The notes beneath the pieces are model-generated. The model had not been told where the DNA came from. It did not search any database and was given only the letters and a program-made list of their open reading frames with translations. DNA of 64,000 nucleotides from Patiria pectinifera (taxonomy: Eukaryota; Echinodermata; Asteroidea; Valvatida; Asterinidae): positions 15,810,001-15,874,000 of the forward strand of contig CM057141.1 of NCBI GenBank assembly GCA_029964075.1. The letters run 5' to 3'. The first letter of the stretch is position 1, and the number at the start of each line of letters is the position of its first letter. The position numbers were made by a program, and so were the translations under genes. Shown here piece by piece: positions 18,634 through 30,720 of this stretch.

Positions 18634-21146
18634 GGTTATTAGATCGCAGTGCATTGGGCGTATTATGGTGCATTAGTTCTAGTGCCAGGATCGATCGACT
18701 TAGGCCTGACAATTTGAGAAGTCGGCCTCTCTAGCATCAAGTATCAATACATTGTGCTCAACACAGTAATCTGAAAATGTAACTGTATTGAACATAATTC
18801 TATTCGGTGCTTAAATATCCAACTGCGTTATTTATGTCTATTCTCAGAGTTGCTCCCCGTGCTATTTCCGATTTCACACCAAAAATAGAGGTTTTTTTAT
18901 AACTAGTTTATTAGCAAGACAAAAGATTCACGTTTTGTTCAACACATTAATAATTGTAAATTCGTAAGGAGAACACAACAGACCACGGGGCGAGCATCTT
19001 CACGTATTTTTGTATATAATTATTTAGCTATGTATCAATGATTAAATATTATAAATTACCATTGGCATTTATGTTATCTCATTGTAACCCATGTCTGGCA
19101 CGTAACAGCTACTTTCAGAGATACCAGTTGATTAGATATGTTGCAAATTAATGAATAATATTTTAAAAAAAATAAGGTAAAAAGCTGCATATGCTTACGT
19201 ATCAAACAGTAGACATTACATCGCAACTTTTGCAGATAATGTTTTTAAATGATATTGATTTATTTTGCAGTTGGTACAATTTAACCATATACTTCTCGAT
19301 GTATTGTTTAGCATGCTTTCTAAATCGACGTGTTATTGTATTGTGGTCATATTTCGCAGTCGTGACGATGATTAATTGTGATCGCACTATACTGCAGATA
19401 ACGTATTAATGGAAAATATTGCACCGTTTTAATGTTTACAGTATTATTGTGTTCACTTTTTAGAATAATAACGCAAGTATTATATGTTGATGTCTTGTTA
19501 TTCACTGCTGCCCCATCACAATAAACTACATGTATATAATGAACAAATCACTTTAATTAACAAATCACTTTAGTTGCAGGCAGATTGTTGGTAAATACAA
19601 CCATTTTACACCAAAAAAATAACCAAGCTATAATTGTATAAAACTATCCGAGTGTCAACGAAAACATGTCCAGAAAACCACTGTATAGACACAATCTATA
19701 CAGACCAACCAGAGTTTCCAGCTCGCTTTGATATATCACACAATGCACTCCCCTTTAGTGACGTGTTCAGAGCTATACAACACGCAGTGGCTGATCTGGA
19801 GGTTGGAACCCCCCCCCCCCCCTCCCCCACCCGTTATCAGCCGCTGACAAATGTTATGATATCAGTAGACTGATATCAATAATAAATGGAATGTCCAAAG
19901 TTTCCACGTTTATTCTCAAATTGCCACAGAATACAGGACAAAACATGATCGTATGGATTTCATAATTTAACGGGGAGGGGAAGGGGGAGGGGAGGGGGGG
20001 GGGAAAGCCCCGGACCCTTCACTCAAACATCCCCCCTTTCCTGAAAGCTATAGATCAGCCCCTGAAACGCACGTGTGATGGGCGATATGGAAGCGTCCCA
20101 GCAGCGGCGACGGAACCGGGGGATCACCAAAGGGCACTTGGTCAGTATTGGGGTGGTGTTTTTTTGAGGGGGACATCCGTGCTGAAATGTCGACACGATT
20201 TTTTTCACCGGACACTTGGCCCCCGTAAAATCAAATGGGGAAAGGGGGGGGGGAGGGCACTCTTCAAAACCAGCCATTATGCAAACTATACGCATTATGT
20301 GCCCATTTTCATCGTACATAATTCGGGCGGCATTGTAAGGTTTTTTTTATATTCCTCATTCACATCAGAACTCTCTATACCACTTTGGGAAATTGTTACT
20401 TTAAAAAAAAATATCCGAAATTTTTTAGGGGTACTTGGGTAAATAAAGGGGTACTTGGGGGTACTTGAGAGGGGTACTTGGATAAATATGGGGGGGGGGA
20501 CCCCCCCCCCGGTTCCGCTGCCCCTGCGTTTCAGTAATGGCTATCACAATCATTCCCGCAATTTCAAAATAGGACGAATTCTCAGTGACCCGGAAGAAAA
20601 TCGCGATGTCATAAAACAAATTCACGTCGTTGATGTGCTCCCAGGGACAAATCACGGAACTTGGCAAGAAGAGGATAATCCACGACGATAAGATGAGATG
20701 CAGTAGGCACTCTACCTCTTTTGAAGATTTAAAATTTGATTTAAAACACTCCTTAATGGGTAATTGTTTATATCAAGGTATTTAAGAAGTTGGTGAACGT
20801 ATATATCTCCTTAATACGCCTGCATAATATAAACTACCATCCACGACCGAAAAAAAGTATCCTTTGAAGTTTATGACGGAAGCTGCTTCAGACAGATTGA
20901 TTTCTTTCTTACTATATCATGTCAGTTTCTGTATTCACAATAATCTTTTGATCCATTTACAATCCATTTTAGAGGGGGACGAAAAATTGATGGACGAGAT
21001 CACTCTCAATGACGAATCATCGTATAAGATTGCCCCGGTGACTGCAGATCCATTAAGGCTTTCGATAGGCCATTGGTCGAGTCTTGAGAAGAAAATAAAG
21101 CTGAAGTGGGATTGTTTTTTGGGGGGCAGGTAGGGGTAGAGGATGG
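18634..21146. repeat. 2.5-kb tandem duplication, copy B
   Basis: Nearly base-for-base the same as copy A. I saw only a handful of substitutions (for example GATCAACT/GATCGACT and AAGCTACAAT/AAGCTATAAT). Length changes are confined to homopolymer runs. The copy ends at GGTAGAGGATGG, where copy A runs into copy B. Confidence 0.95.
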
Positions 21147-21834
21147 CTTTAACTTTTTTTGGGGGGGGGGGAGTCGTTTCTTTTGTTTTCTTTTATGATT
21201 TATTATATTCTGCCCTGTCAGGGACATCGTAGTGGTGGTTTAGGGGTGCTGCCCCACTCCTTTTATTGAGTTTGTCAGGAAAAGATCTTTCTTGTCGGCA
21301 AATGTTTCGGGTGCAGATCAGTAAATAAATTACCATAACAAGGTTAAATACCCTCACTTTGAAAACTCGGGGGAAATGCCCACATATCTACAGGGTGCAA
21401 CAGTGCAATAAAATTCCCATAGACACTAGTGCTAAACGCCCATACTTCAGAAATCTTTTTAAAATAGTCAGAACTCTCACAGGTATTTTAGCTGCACAGT
21501 AAAATGATGATCGACATGTCATCTTTCAATTTCTTTTCAGTTTTTGGTGGGTTGACCATTGACTTTTCGAGGAATTCTCACTCAAAGAAGATGACCCCTA
21601 TTTTTCCCAAAGTGGAAAAGTAGCCATCTTGAAAAAGGATCCCTGCACAACATGGTTAAATAGCGCCACCTCGAGCCCAACTGCATCCAAAATGCTCAGA
21701 ATTGGAAGCCCCAAGTCCGGGCCAGAGGTTCACTGCCATATCTCTTCAATTCCCCAATTGTATGGCTCTCGGAACTCTCTAATATAGAATATTTTGAAGG
21801 TATAACTTAAATAAATTATAAATTAATAGCATTG

Positions 21835-21952
21835 TATGGAGCGTCAAAAGTGGACAACCGTATTTCCCAATTTCTGCTAGTAGAATTTTAAGTTTTTTGA
21901 AATGGCAACACTGGATGTTAAAAATCTCATTGTCCACTTTTGACGCTCCATA
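21835..21952. mobile_element. TA-flanked MITE, 118 bp
   Basis: TATGGAGCGTCAAAAGTGGA at the left and its inverse TCCACTTTTGACGCTCCATA at the right form perfect terminal repeats. TA ends suggest a Tc1/mariner-type origin (inference). Confidence 0.88.
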
Positions 21953-23104
21953 AGCATTGGTTGTCTGTTGTGAAAAACACCAAATGTTAAGAGTGGCGGA
22001 GAACATTTGGGTAGGCACGGACATAATGACAAAACTTGAAACCTCAAGGAACTCTTGACAACAAACGATCGCGTGAAACGGCCGTTGACCGGCGACCGGA
22101 CGATTGCAAAGCGAGGGTCTCAGTTTCAGCACCTAAATCATGTCGTCCACAATGATTAAAGACGTTTTGTGCGGACTAATCTTTAACCAAATTGTAGTGA
22201 CATTTTGGTCATTTTTGTTTGAAACTTTTTATTTGCAGATGCCAAATGGCCAGTTTTCTGACCGAAAAAAACGAAGACGGTGTAGCATGAATGTAGGTTT
22301 TATGAAATACGGACTCCTTGGTGGTATTACGCATGCTCATGCATAGATAATTAGGAGAGGGACCGGTCACGTGAGAGGGTTTAAACAATAAAAGGAAAAA
22401 AGAGTCCGATTTTCATAGAGTCCGATTTTCATATGACAACGGATCCAGCTCGACTACGCAAGCCTATCTCGTTCATAACAGTGTAGTATCCAACCCTTTT
22501 TAACACTATCAATATCAACTCGAGGATCAATTTATTATTGATAAAGCGCTGAAGTATTTGCACAAAAGATTCCTTGTGGGGAGATATACAGGTCATCTTG
22601 CTAGCTTACACGAGGGTTTATGGAGCAGGTAACAATGAAATAATTCTGTTTTTGTCTGATCCTTTCCACTTTCCAATAATGGTTGTCAAGTCTTCAAGCT
22701 GTCATTCGCTCTCACTTTGGGATACTCAGAGCGGGAATGATGAACGATACACAACTAAGTCCTGAGAGGCAATCCTCACAGGGCTCTGTGAAGCATCTCG
22801 TGGCTTTTTTTTTTTAATATACAGAAATCAATTGTTCAAACTGACCTTGAGGAAACCGGGTCCCTGCACCATGAACATTACAGATTGATCGCAAGACACG
22901 ATAATTAACGAATCAAGAAAGTGAAAATTGGAGGAACTGACAGCAAACTAGTGAAACAAATCGGGTAATGAGGATGTTTAGTGACCAACAAACGGGAAAC
23001 GAATAATGCAGTCTGCAATTAATAGGTACAGAGTCTATCTTAATGCAAAACTTTAATTTTTAAAGAAAGAAAATATGAAACAGGACAACGTGTTGATCGA
23101 CCGT

Positions 23105-23287
23105 ATAGACCTATATCATGCTTCCACCATTTTAGTCATGTTCCCTGTATCCAATAACAGTACTTAATGATAATGTTTTTCAGCAAAAAGGAACCAGACT
23201 ATTTTCCCCTCCAGCCTCGCTTTGGTTACATTGATTTGAATGGGGTAAAAATCAAATGGCTGCAACATGATAATGGTCTATTGAGGG
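23105..23287 (-). mobile_element. Dispersed MITE, family 3 copy A
   Basis: Its reverse complement matches 43,692-43,874 along its whole length (AACCAAAGCGAGG, GGGAAAATAGTCTGGTTCC, CAGGGAACATGACT). Ends of the type CAATAGACC.TTATCATG form inverted repeats. Confidence 0.85.
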
Positions 23288-24251
23288 AATTACCGTGGAG
23301 TTGAATTGACAATGAACAAGTATACGGAACAATACCGGACGGTATTTTGACCAGAAGGATGAGACCATGGCTGTTTTTGACAGGAGGATGCCAAGTTTAA
23401 TTATAGGGTTATTTCGCACTTGTTTACAAGACTGGACGGTCATGACTGCGTTCTCTTGATGCCGACTCAGCGAGTTGTCTATTTAGTATCGGATGTACAT
23501 CACTTTCATATCTGAATTGAAAAGTATTGACACTAGTACAGTAGGGAAATACCATGATGAAATGGAATCTTTGGCATGCACGGCCTGTTATTTCCCTGTG
23601 CACTGAAATGCAAGTCTTGGAGGCGATTTTTCCCTTTGGCAACCAACAGAATAAGTTTTTGTTGTTTTCGTCTGTGAAGCCTCTGGTCCCAATTTCCACG
23701 GCAAATTGATTTTGAAAGTGAGGTCGAGTCGACGGAAAACAAGGCCGGATTTCCCAACTGTACACGCGCGCCCCGGGCTAACAAAATTGAAGTGGCATTA
23801 TCAGTGAAATTAATTATTAAGTCAAATCGCGGCATTGTCTGTCTTGTTAGTCCCTGAAGATACCCGAAAGCCATATACATGGTCACGTTGACGTCCGGTT
23901 CTCATGACTGAGGCTATTTTTTTTTTGGGGGGGGGGGTTTCATTCCGGATATTTTGCTAAATTTCCGGACACATTGAATTTCGGACCTTAAAGTTGGTGT
24001 AGGCCTACACGTGCTTTTTGGGTGTGGAACCTTGAAAAATAGATTTTCAAATTCAATTCATAATTTTCTAGCATTACATTAGGTTATGAGCTTTGCAATG
24101 AGACATCGCACGAAAAATAAATCGGCCCACGACAAGTAAACAATTAATTAATTTCAACTTTTGAATTAAGAGTGGGACGCTCCTAATTCGTTCTGAATGG
24201 TGCGCGCAATTTCTGAACCGGAGCGCGCCATTTAAAACCAATTTTCAAAAC

Positions 24252-24260
24252 TATATAAAG
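24252..24260 (+). promoter_or_regulatory. Isolated TATA-like motif
   Basis: TATATAAAG near a GC-rich stretch. No downstream gene is recognised, so it may be chance. Confidence 0.15.
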
Positions 24261-27200
24261 GCCTGCAAAAACAAACAAGCACATTTATTTGTTACAGGAC
24301 ATTATATTCCTTTAAATTTCGTTCGGAAAAGAAAATCGAAATTTTGATTATATACCCACTTTAAATTTCTTAACAAAATAAGCCATACATTGATGGGGTT
24401 CATCAACACGTTCGAGCGGCACCTCGCGAGGAAAATCCAGGGAATTTCGCGGGGTATCCCGCATTCCTTGGGCCCAGGCCCTCTAACCTGCATACGGTGG
24501 ACTAGTACGAAGTGACTCGTGACTCGAACTCGACAAGTGAATGACACACAAATTGCAAGGTGATTGGTTCTCTGCTCGGATTTATTACATACTGTAAAAG
24601 ATTTTCAGAGATTAAATTTAATATTTGAAAACACTGGTTTGTATTTCTATTGTAATTATTTTTTTGTCAGGCACAGTTCCTGAAAACTTCTTTCAGAAAC
24701 TAAGCTCGACAGTTAGGTGTTGTTAAATATTATAATAAGACAATAACAAAGGGTAGTATATAATACCTTTGTTGTAAGTAGAAATTCCTCACAAAACATA
24801 ACAGCAACCCTAGACAAAAACCATGACAACGTGAAAGTCTGGAATTTGGGGTCCGCGCAGGAATATAGTCCTAACTGAAGAACAAAGACAAAGAATAACA
24901 CGCACAGTTTATTAACATGGAAGTGATCCATTTTAAATATTTCATGGTTAATTTTTTTTTTATCTTTTTAACTTTCAGGTTACAAAAGAAGCACGCACTG
25001 TACACAATATAAGCACGAAGCACTATGATCTACCCTACCCTAAAGACTTGATCCATACAGTGTTTTATGACAAATGACTAAAATAATATACACTCACATG
25101 TACATCAGCATTCTGGCTATATGAAGCACACCGTTTATCTTATTTTTTGTGACTACCACAACACATCCATATATTATGAAAAACAAGAAATTTGGAGGCA
25201 CTAGTTTTTAATACACGTTTGCAGAACTAACACCAATTTTTTTTATAGAACGCAGTGAGCTGTATGAAATATTGAAATGTATCCATTTATTCGTCTAGGA
25301 AGCACCGCCACGCTAAGTTTACACATTTCTTACAATACGAATGTTGTTGTTCAGCACTGCCTTTTATCATAATTTTCTTCGCCCAATAACCTATGACTGA
25401 GAAAAAGAATGTAGACGAACCCAAGTTGCCTGTACATATTGTTCATTTCTTTACGAAGCTTTCTAGAAGTGCAATAAGGGCACCTGCAACACAGATGCCA
25501 TGATACCTCAACAAAATGGAGCAGAATACCAACACAGCAAGATAAAACTGGAAAATAACTTCGTTTTCTGAAAACCTGATTTCATTTTTTTAAAGGAAAT
25601 TTAACTTCATTTGTTATTTGGCATCACAGTGTATATCCACCTCTAGCTCTTTTCTGAAATAAAGATTACATGCTAAACTAAAATGGACAAAAACCAAATA
25701 TATATATTTGCCAAATGAACGATTACGTTGGCTCACTTGAACAGTTGGACCCCAGCTCGACCAATCATAGCACAGTAATCATCCTCTGCATGATCTGATT
25801 GGCTGCTGCATCAATACTGTTGATGATTAACACAGTTCACCGTAAAAAGCCAAGGCTCTTTATTGCTAAGCCATTGTAGGAAAATTTTTTCCCCCAAAGC
25901 TTTCCACAAAAGGCAGAATTGGACCCTTGCTTTCAACACCTATGGATGAGTTGTTTTTTCCCTTCTATATCTTAGATTCAAACATACTGGAATTTTCGAG
26001 TGAAAGTGTACAATCAAAATGCTCCTATTTTAACCAGAATTAATTTCCTTGGTCTGAAATTCGAACTTAATATCCCTTACATAAAATCCACACACCTTGG
26101 AAATTCCTAGTTTTTGAGTAAAATCCATATTTCGAGACGTATTCACCTAAAGAAATTGCTCTGTGGAGACGTATACAATCTTTTGTTCCCTATTGTGCAC
26201 GTCTCCACAGGGTACCGTGTAACAGATCACACGTTCTAACAACCAGTACTTTGGGCCCTATTATGTAAAGCCGGTTCGGAAACCAGACCATTTCTGATAT
26301 GGTGCATTTCTGAACAAAAATAATTAACGGTTATACATGTTAAATAAAATACAGAAAATAAATTTACAAAAGAATTACAATGTATAAAACAAATATTTCA
26401 CATATTTGTGTTGCATAAGAGCATGGATATATGTCAGTAGTTGAGCTTTTCCCTACAGCGCAGTAAAACTATGCCAAATGCTAGATTCCTTTAATTCCTA
26501 ACCAACCAACTATTGGTACTTGAGACTTGAATGAAGACCACAGGACCGCTTCAACTTGCAGCATTTTGAATGACTATAGTATCTACAGGTACACATAAAG
26601 CTGTCAGCTTAGCCTCTGGCTTCTGGCTATTATATTCTAGCAGCTGACAAAAGCGCTCCTCTTCTGTCAAAAAAAGATCAAATAATAAATCCTATATAAT
26701 ATTAGTCCGACCCACCTCAGTGCTATGTCAATATTACAAAAAATGGATAGAGTATGTTATTCGATATATTTTACACCAAGAAATAGAATAATCCCATGCA
26801 CAAGTATTTTAGGAGAATCAGAGTAATGTGATTAGGATTTATATGAATAGGTTGGAAGATAACTAGCAGTAATAACAAAACAAAATTTACAAAAACATAA
26901 AGCTACAATGTTCGTGTACTGGAACCCTGTATACATAAAAACACAGACATGCTGCTGGTGATGAAGACTAATTATATAATCCGGGGACAGGCTGGGTAAC
27001 ATTACTGTTAACAAAAACATTCCACAAATTTTCACATAAATTCTCTAAATACTTTTACAAGGGCCACTTCTTATTTAATAATAATGCAAAAATTATGGTA
27101 TGGTTAAGATATAAGCCCCAAAAATCTGTGTTTTAAAAGTTAATACGATCTGAATTTTTCGAATTTTGGAACTGAATTACAATATTAGGATTATAAGCCA

Positions 27201-29586
27201 CAATTTTGACTTATTCTTATTATTACATGTAAATAAAAAGAACTCACGTAAATGCGCAAGAAACTAATGCATAAGAAGTGTGGCGACTAAAATGTACAAA
27301 CAATTTCTGACAACGGAAAAAAGTATGAACAAGTATTAGTTTGTACAGGATTTTCGAGCAGAAATCAATAAATCTGTGTGTACACATGCCACACTGGCCA
27401 AGTATTATGAGGTAATTGAAATAGTCTGGTTCCCTGTCTCCATTGTCCTTTAAACATGGAGACATGTAGCCAGCAGTGAATCCTCCTAATGTATGCAAAT
27501 TATATGCATGACGTGTACAAGTCTGAATCCCGCCTCCTGATATGCATCCAAAATCACAATGGTAATGTTTGCGCGCAACCAGCCTATTGCAAAATGGCAA
27601 CAGGCCACATATGGACAATATCGGAGGTGATGAGCTTAGGTTTTTGCTGAATTCAAAAATGTCTCTGGCAAATATCAATGAAGAGAGAGCAATTACTGTT
27701 CAGTATTCAAAACCCATGCGGCTGAAATGCTTAAAAAGTTTCCTTCATGGAGACACTGATGATTATGCGTACTTTTTGTGGTAAGACAAGAGTGATTTTT
27801 CTTACAATCAGGTGTTTGATCACTGTACATGCGCAAAGCTGTACAGCGATTCAAAAATAACCAATCATGATGCGCGCACGCAGAGGAGATCCAATCAACG
27901 GCTTTGAAATGGGAGCCAGTGACCAGTCCCCACGTATTTAGTGGGGGCCGGGAAACAGTCTAGTAATTGAAAAAGAGAAGGAAAATAAAGATTCTCTAAG
28001 AGAAATTCTCGGCAAAAAATCCTAACAAATTTCACGCGATAAAGCTGCTGCTACTACCATTACTTGCCAAATTATTTGGGCACATGTTACACACATGGAC
28101 GTGAATTGTCATCTACATGAAAAAATAGAAGACAAGTCTTAGAATATGCAAATTTATACGACATTCATGAGCACCAAATAACACGATTTGAAGAAAAAAA
28201 TAATAATTCACTTGAAACTATAAGGCGAAGAAGTAAACGTTTAATTTCTTATCTGTTTGTTTTCCAACATCGTAAGCATTCTGTTCTCTGAGTATTATCT
28301 TTTTTATTAATGTGCGACGTCTCATTTTTTTTCTGTTGACTTGTTAACCCTTTCGTTCATAGCAACCATGTTGCTTTTATTTAGAAACAAACTCTCTGAT
28401 GAACTGGTTATCGTTCAAAAAATAACAAGGACTTCTTTGTTATTATTTTTTTTTGCACAATTGTGGTCGTTTATCTCGTTGGTTTATGATACTTTCATCA
28501 CACAATGGTATGCATTTGAAAGCTAGTTTTTTGTACGCTGATGCTGTATTTTGCTTGAGCGCTTGCTCATAGAGTCACAGGTATAGGAATAAGGAAAGTG
28601 CTAAGCTGTCGTAATGTCATTTAATGAGATTTGTATAACTGCCGCGCCACTCTACTGCAAGCAAATAGTCAAATTATATGAGTACATCAGATTCCGAAAA
28701 ACTTTAAGTTCAAGAATTGCACTAATCCTACATCTAGAAAAATATGGAACAAAGGAAAAGCAACAAGGGCCGTGGAAAAAAGTGGCATATATGTGACATA
28801 TTTTCTTTATTCTTTAATTCACGTCTTTGCCTAGTTCCTAAAAGACATGCTGTTCACCACTAAAGTGGGGTTGCATCACTGGCACCAGACTTCTTCCAAC
28901 GAGACTTCCTGCTCTGGGCTTCAGACGTGTGGATAAAAGATACCAAGATGGCTGCCAGCGACCATCTTTGTCTGGTTCCCAAAGGGGCACTGTACACATC
29001 ACAATAGCTGGGGCGATGACATCATGGGTACCAGACTATGCTTAACATGTGCCTCATACTGGGGTGTCACAGACATGTGTTCACGTAATCCAAGTCGGTT
29101 GCTGCTTCGAAAATAAATCTTTGTCTTGGTTGACAATGCAAATTTCTGTTTTGTATCAAAGCAGGAATAATTTTGGTCCAGATCTTTCGACTTGAATGGA
29201 CAAGACAGAGGCCTTGGGTTGAAGAATTTTGTGTCAGCTGTACGTAAACTTGGGATGTGATTACCAGTTGATGGCAGTCCATTCAGTGTGCATAAAAGAT
29301 AAGATGGTGGTGCGGTGGTCTCAAAATATGGTCTTCTTGTTCTTGCTCTTTTTGGGATCGTACGTCCTGCGAATAGAGAAAGAAAAGAGCGGTAAAAAAA
29401 TGGACCGAGGGCGGTTAAAGATTAGTCACATAATTGGAGTATGGATGAGGAAATGTAAGGAATGGTTGGAGATGGTCCAAAAAAGGCTTGAGAATGGTCA
29501 GAGAGACAGGTCTGCGAGTTTAGAAAGGATGGACTGAATATGGATATTGGATGGTTAGAGAAAACAGAGGAAAAAGTGATCTGCGA

Positions 29587-29822
29587 CAGTGTTGTAGTAT
29601 GGACCCTGCAAGACCATCACAAGACCATCACAAGACACAAGACCAACACAAGACCTTCAGTCTCAGTTCAAGTCACAAGCTATTCAAATGAACTGCAACA
29701 AAGGCATTCCTTTGTCATTGTTGGTGCCCTGTTACTTGTGGCTGGTCTCGTGATTGGTCTTGTGTCTGGTCTTGTTTTCTGGTCTTGTGTCTGCTCTTGT
29801 GATGGTCTCGATTACAACACTG
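29587..29822. mobile_element. hAT-like foldback with CAGTGTTGTA termini
   Basis: CAGTGTTGTAGTATGGACC at the left and GGTCTCGATTACAACACTG at the right are inverted. The inside is built of ACAAGACC words in one half and GGTCTTGT in the other, so the whole element folds back. Confidence 0.75.
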
Positions 29823-30009
29823 AATTCTGCGAATGAACAGAAAATGTAACATATCCCATTCATTCTGGGCCAAGGAACGCTCATTTGTACACAACTTTTG
29901 TTCCTAGGAATAACAGTTGCCAACATTCCAACTTTGGTGAAATTCACTGTGAATGTTTACTGAAGCTACATTTGTGTTCCCATTTGCGTGAGGCATGAAC
30001 CAGCATTAA

Positions 30010-30067
30010 TTAAACCCTAACCCTCCTCAATCCTCCAAAATCAACCAGGCCGTTTTGGAGGATTGAG
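30010..30067. repeat. Perfect hairpin next to TTAACCCTAAC-type end
   Basis: CTCAATCCTCCAAAA (30026-30040) and TTTTGGAGGATTGAG (30053-30067) are exact inverse arms behind a TTAAACCCTAACCCT start. The same words occur in the element at 52,707-53,112, so this is probably a partial relative. Confidence 0.7.
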
Positions 30068-30320
30068 AATGAATGGTCAAAAAGAGTCAGTTGATTTTTG
30101 GAGGATACATTGTAGTGAGGTCGCAAACTGTGCCCTGCATTGTTTATGTTCGGCCATGCCTAATTCAGGCCCAAATTATACCGGATATCATTGCCTCAAC
30201 ATATTACAGTGATTGTTGGAAGTTTTTGGAGGATTGCGGCTGCATCCAACTTTTTACATCACGGCAGTCGGATGATTTTGTAGGATTGCAGGTGGTTCCC
30301 AGCTAAAATTGCCTAGGCAG

Positions 30321-30326
30321 TTTATT
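30321..30326 (-). terminator. Candidate septin poly(A) signal
   Basis: AATAAA on the minus strand, about 260 bases past the septin stop codon. It is the nearest hexamer I noticed; others lie further downstream. Confidence 0.4.
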
Positions 30327-30582
30327 TAAGAACGACTACAGAATGGTTAAAGAATGGTCAGTGTGGGGAAAGAATGTCAGATGAGGGACAATAAGAAATG
30401 AATGGCCCAAGAACGGTCAAAGCATGGACAGAAAATGGGCTGAACATGAAAAGACAATGGTCTCAGAAAATGGCCACTAAATGGTCTAAGAAGTCATATG
30501 ATGTACGGTCACCAAACGACCAGAATAATCAGAGAATGCACAGAGAATCGTGGGATGGACGACTGAAGTCTCCGAATGTGAC

Positions 30583-30720
30583 CTACTTGGAAGTTTCAAG
30601 TCGGAGGCGCTGGTTGTCTTCAAAGATCTGTCTGTCCTTCTCAAACTGCCGTCTCTTCTCCTCCAGCTCTCGGCGTTGCTGATCAAGACTCTTCTTCATC
30701 TGATCCAATCGGTGGTGAAG
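30583..30720 (-). CDS. Septin exon 6 of those visible (last)
   Basis: Acceptor CCCTCAG, then [20 protein letters not shown] and onward to LETSK and a TAG at 30585-30583. It is all coiled coil. Confidence 0.94.
   Translation of the reverse strand, partial: LHHRLDQMKKSLDQQRRELEEKRRQFEKDRQIFEDNQRLRLETSK

Larger units (their letters stand above)
21147..30320. other. Gene-poor intergenic region
   Basis: No coding exon with plausible borders is recognised on either strand. The stretch is AT-rich with a few foldback elements (listed separately). A short hairpin at about 26,160-26,212 has arms TGTGGAGACGT and ACGTCTCCACA. Part of 24.9-30.3 kb could be extended septin 3' UTR, but nothing in the sequence decides this. 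Confidence 0.5.

Noticed and set aside
30010..30030. AACCCTAACCCT as an interstitial telomere repeat
   Set aside because: It is only two units and belongs to the TTAACCCTAAC terminus of a transposon family also seen at 52,707.
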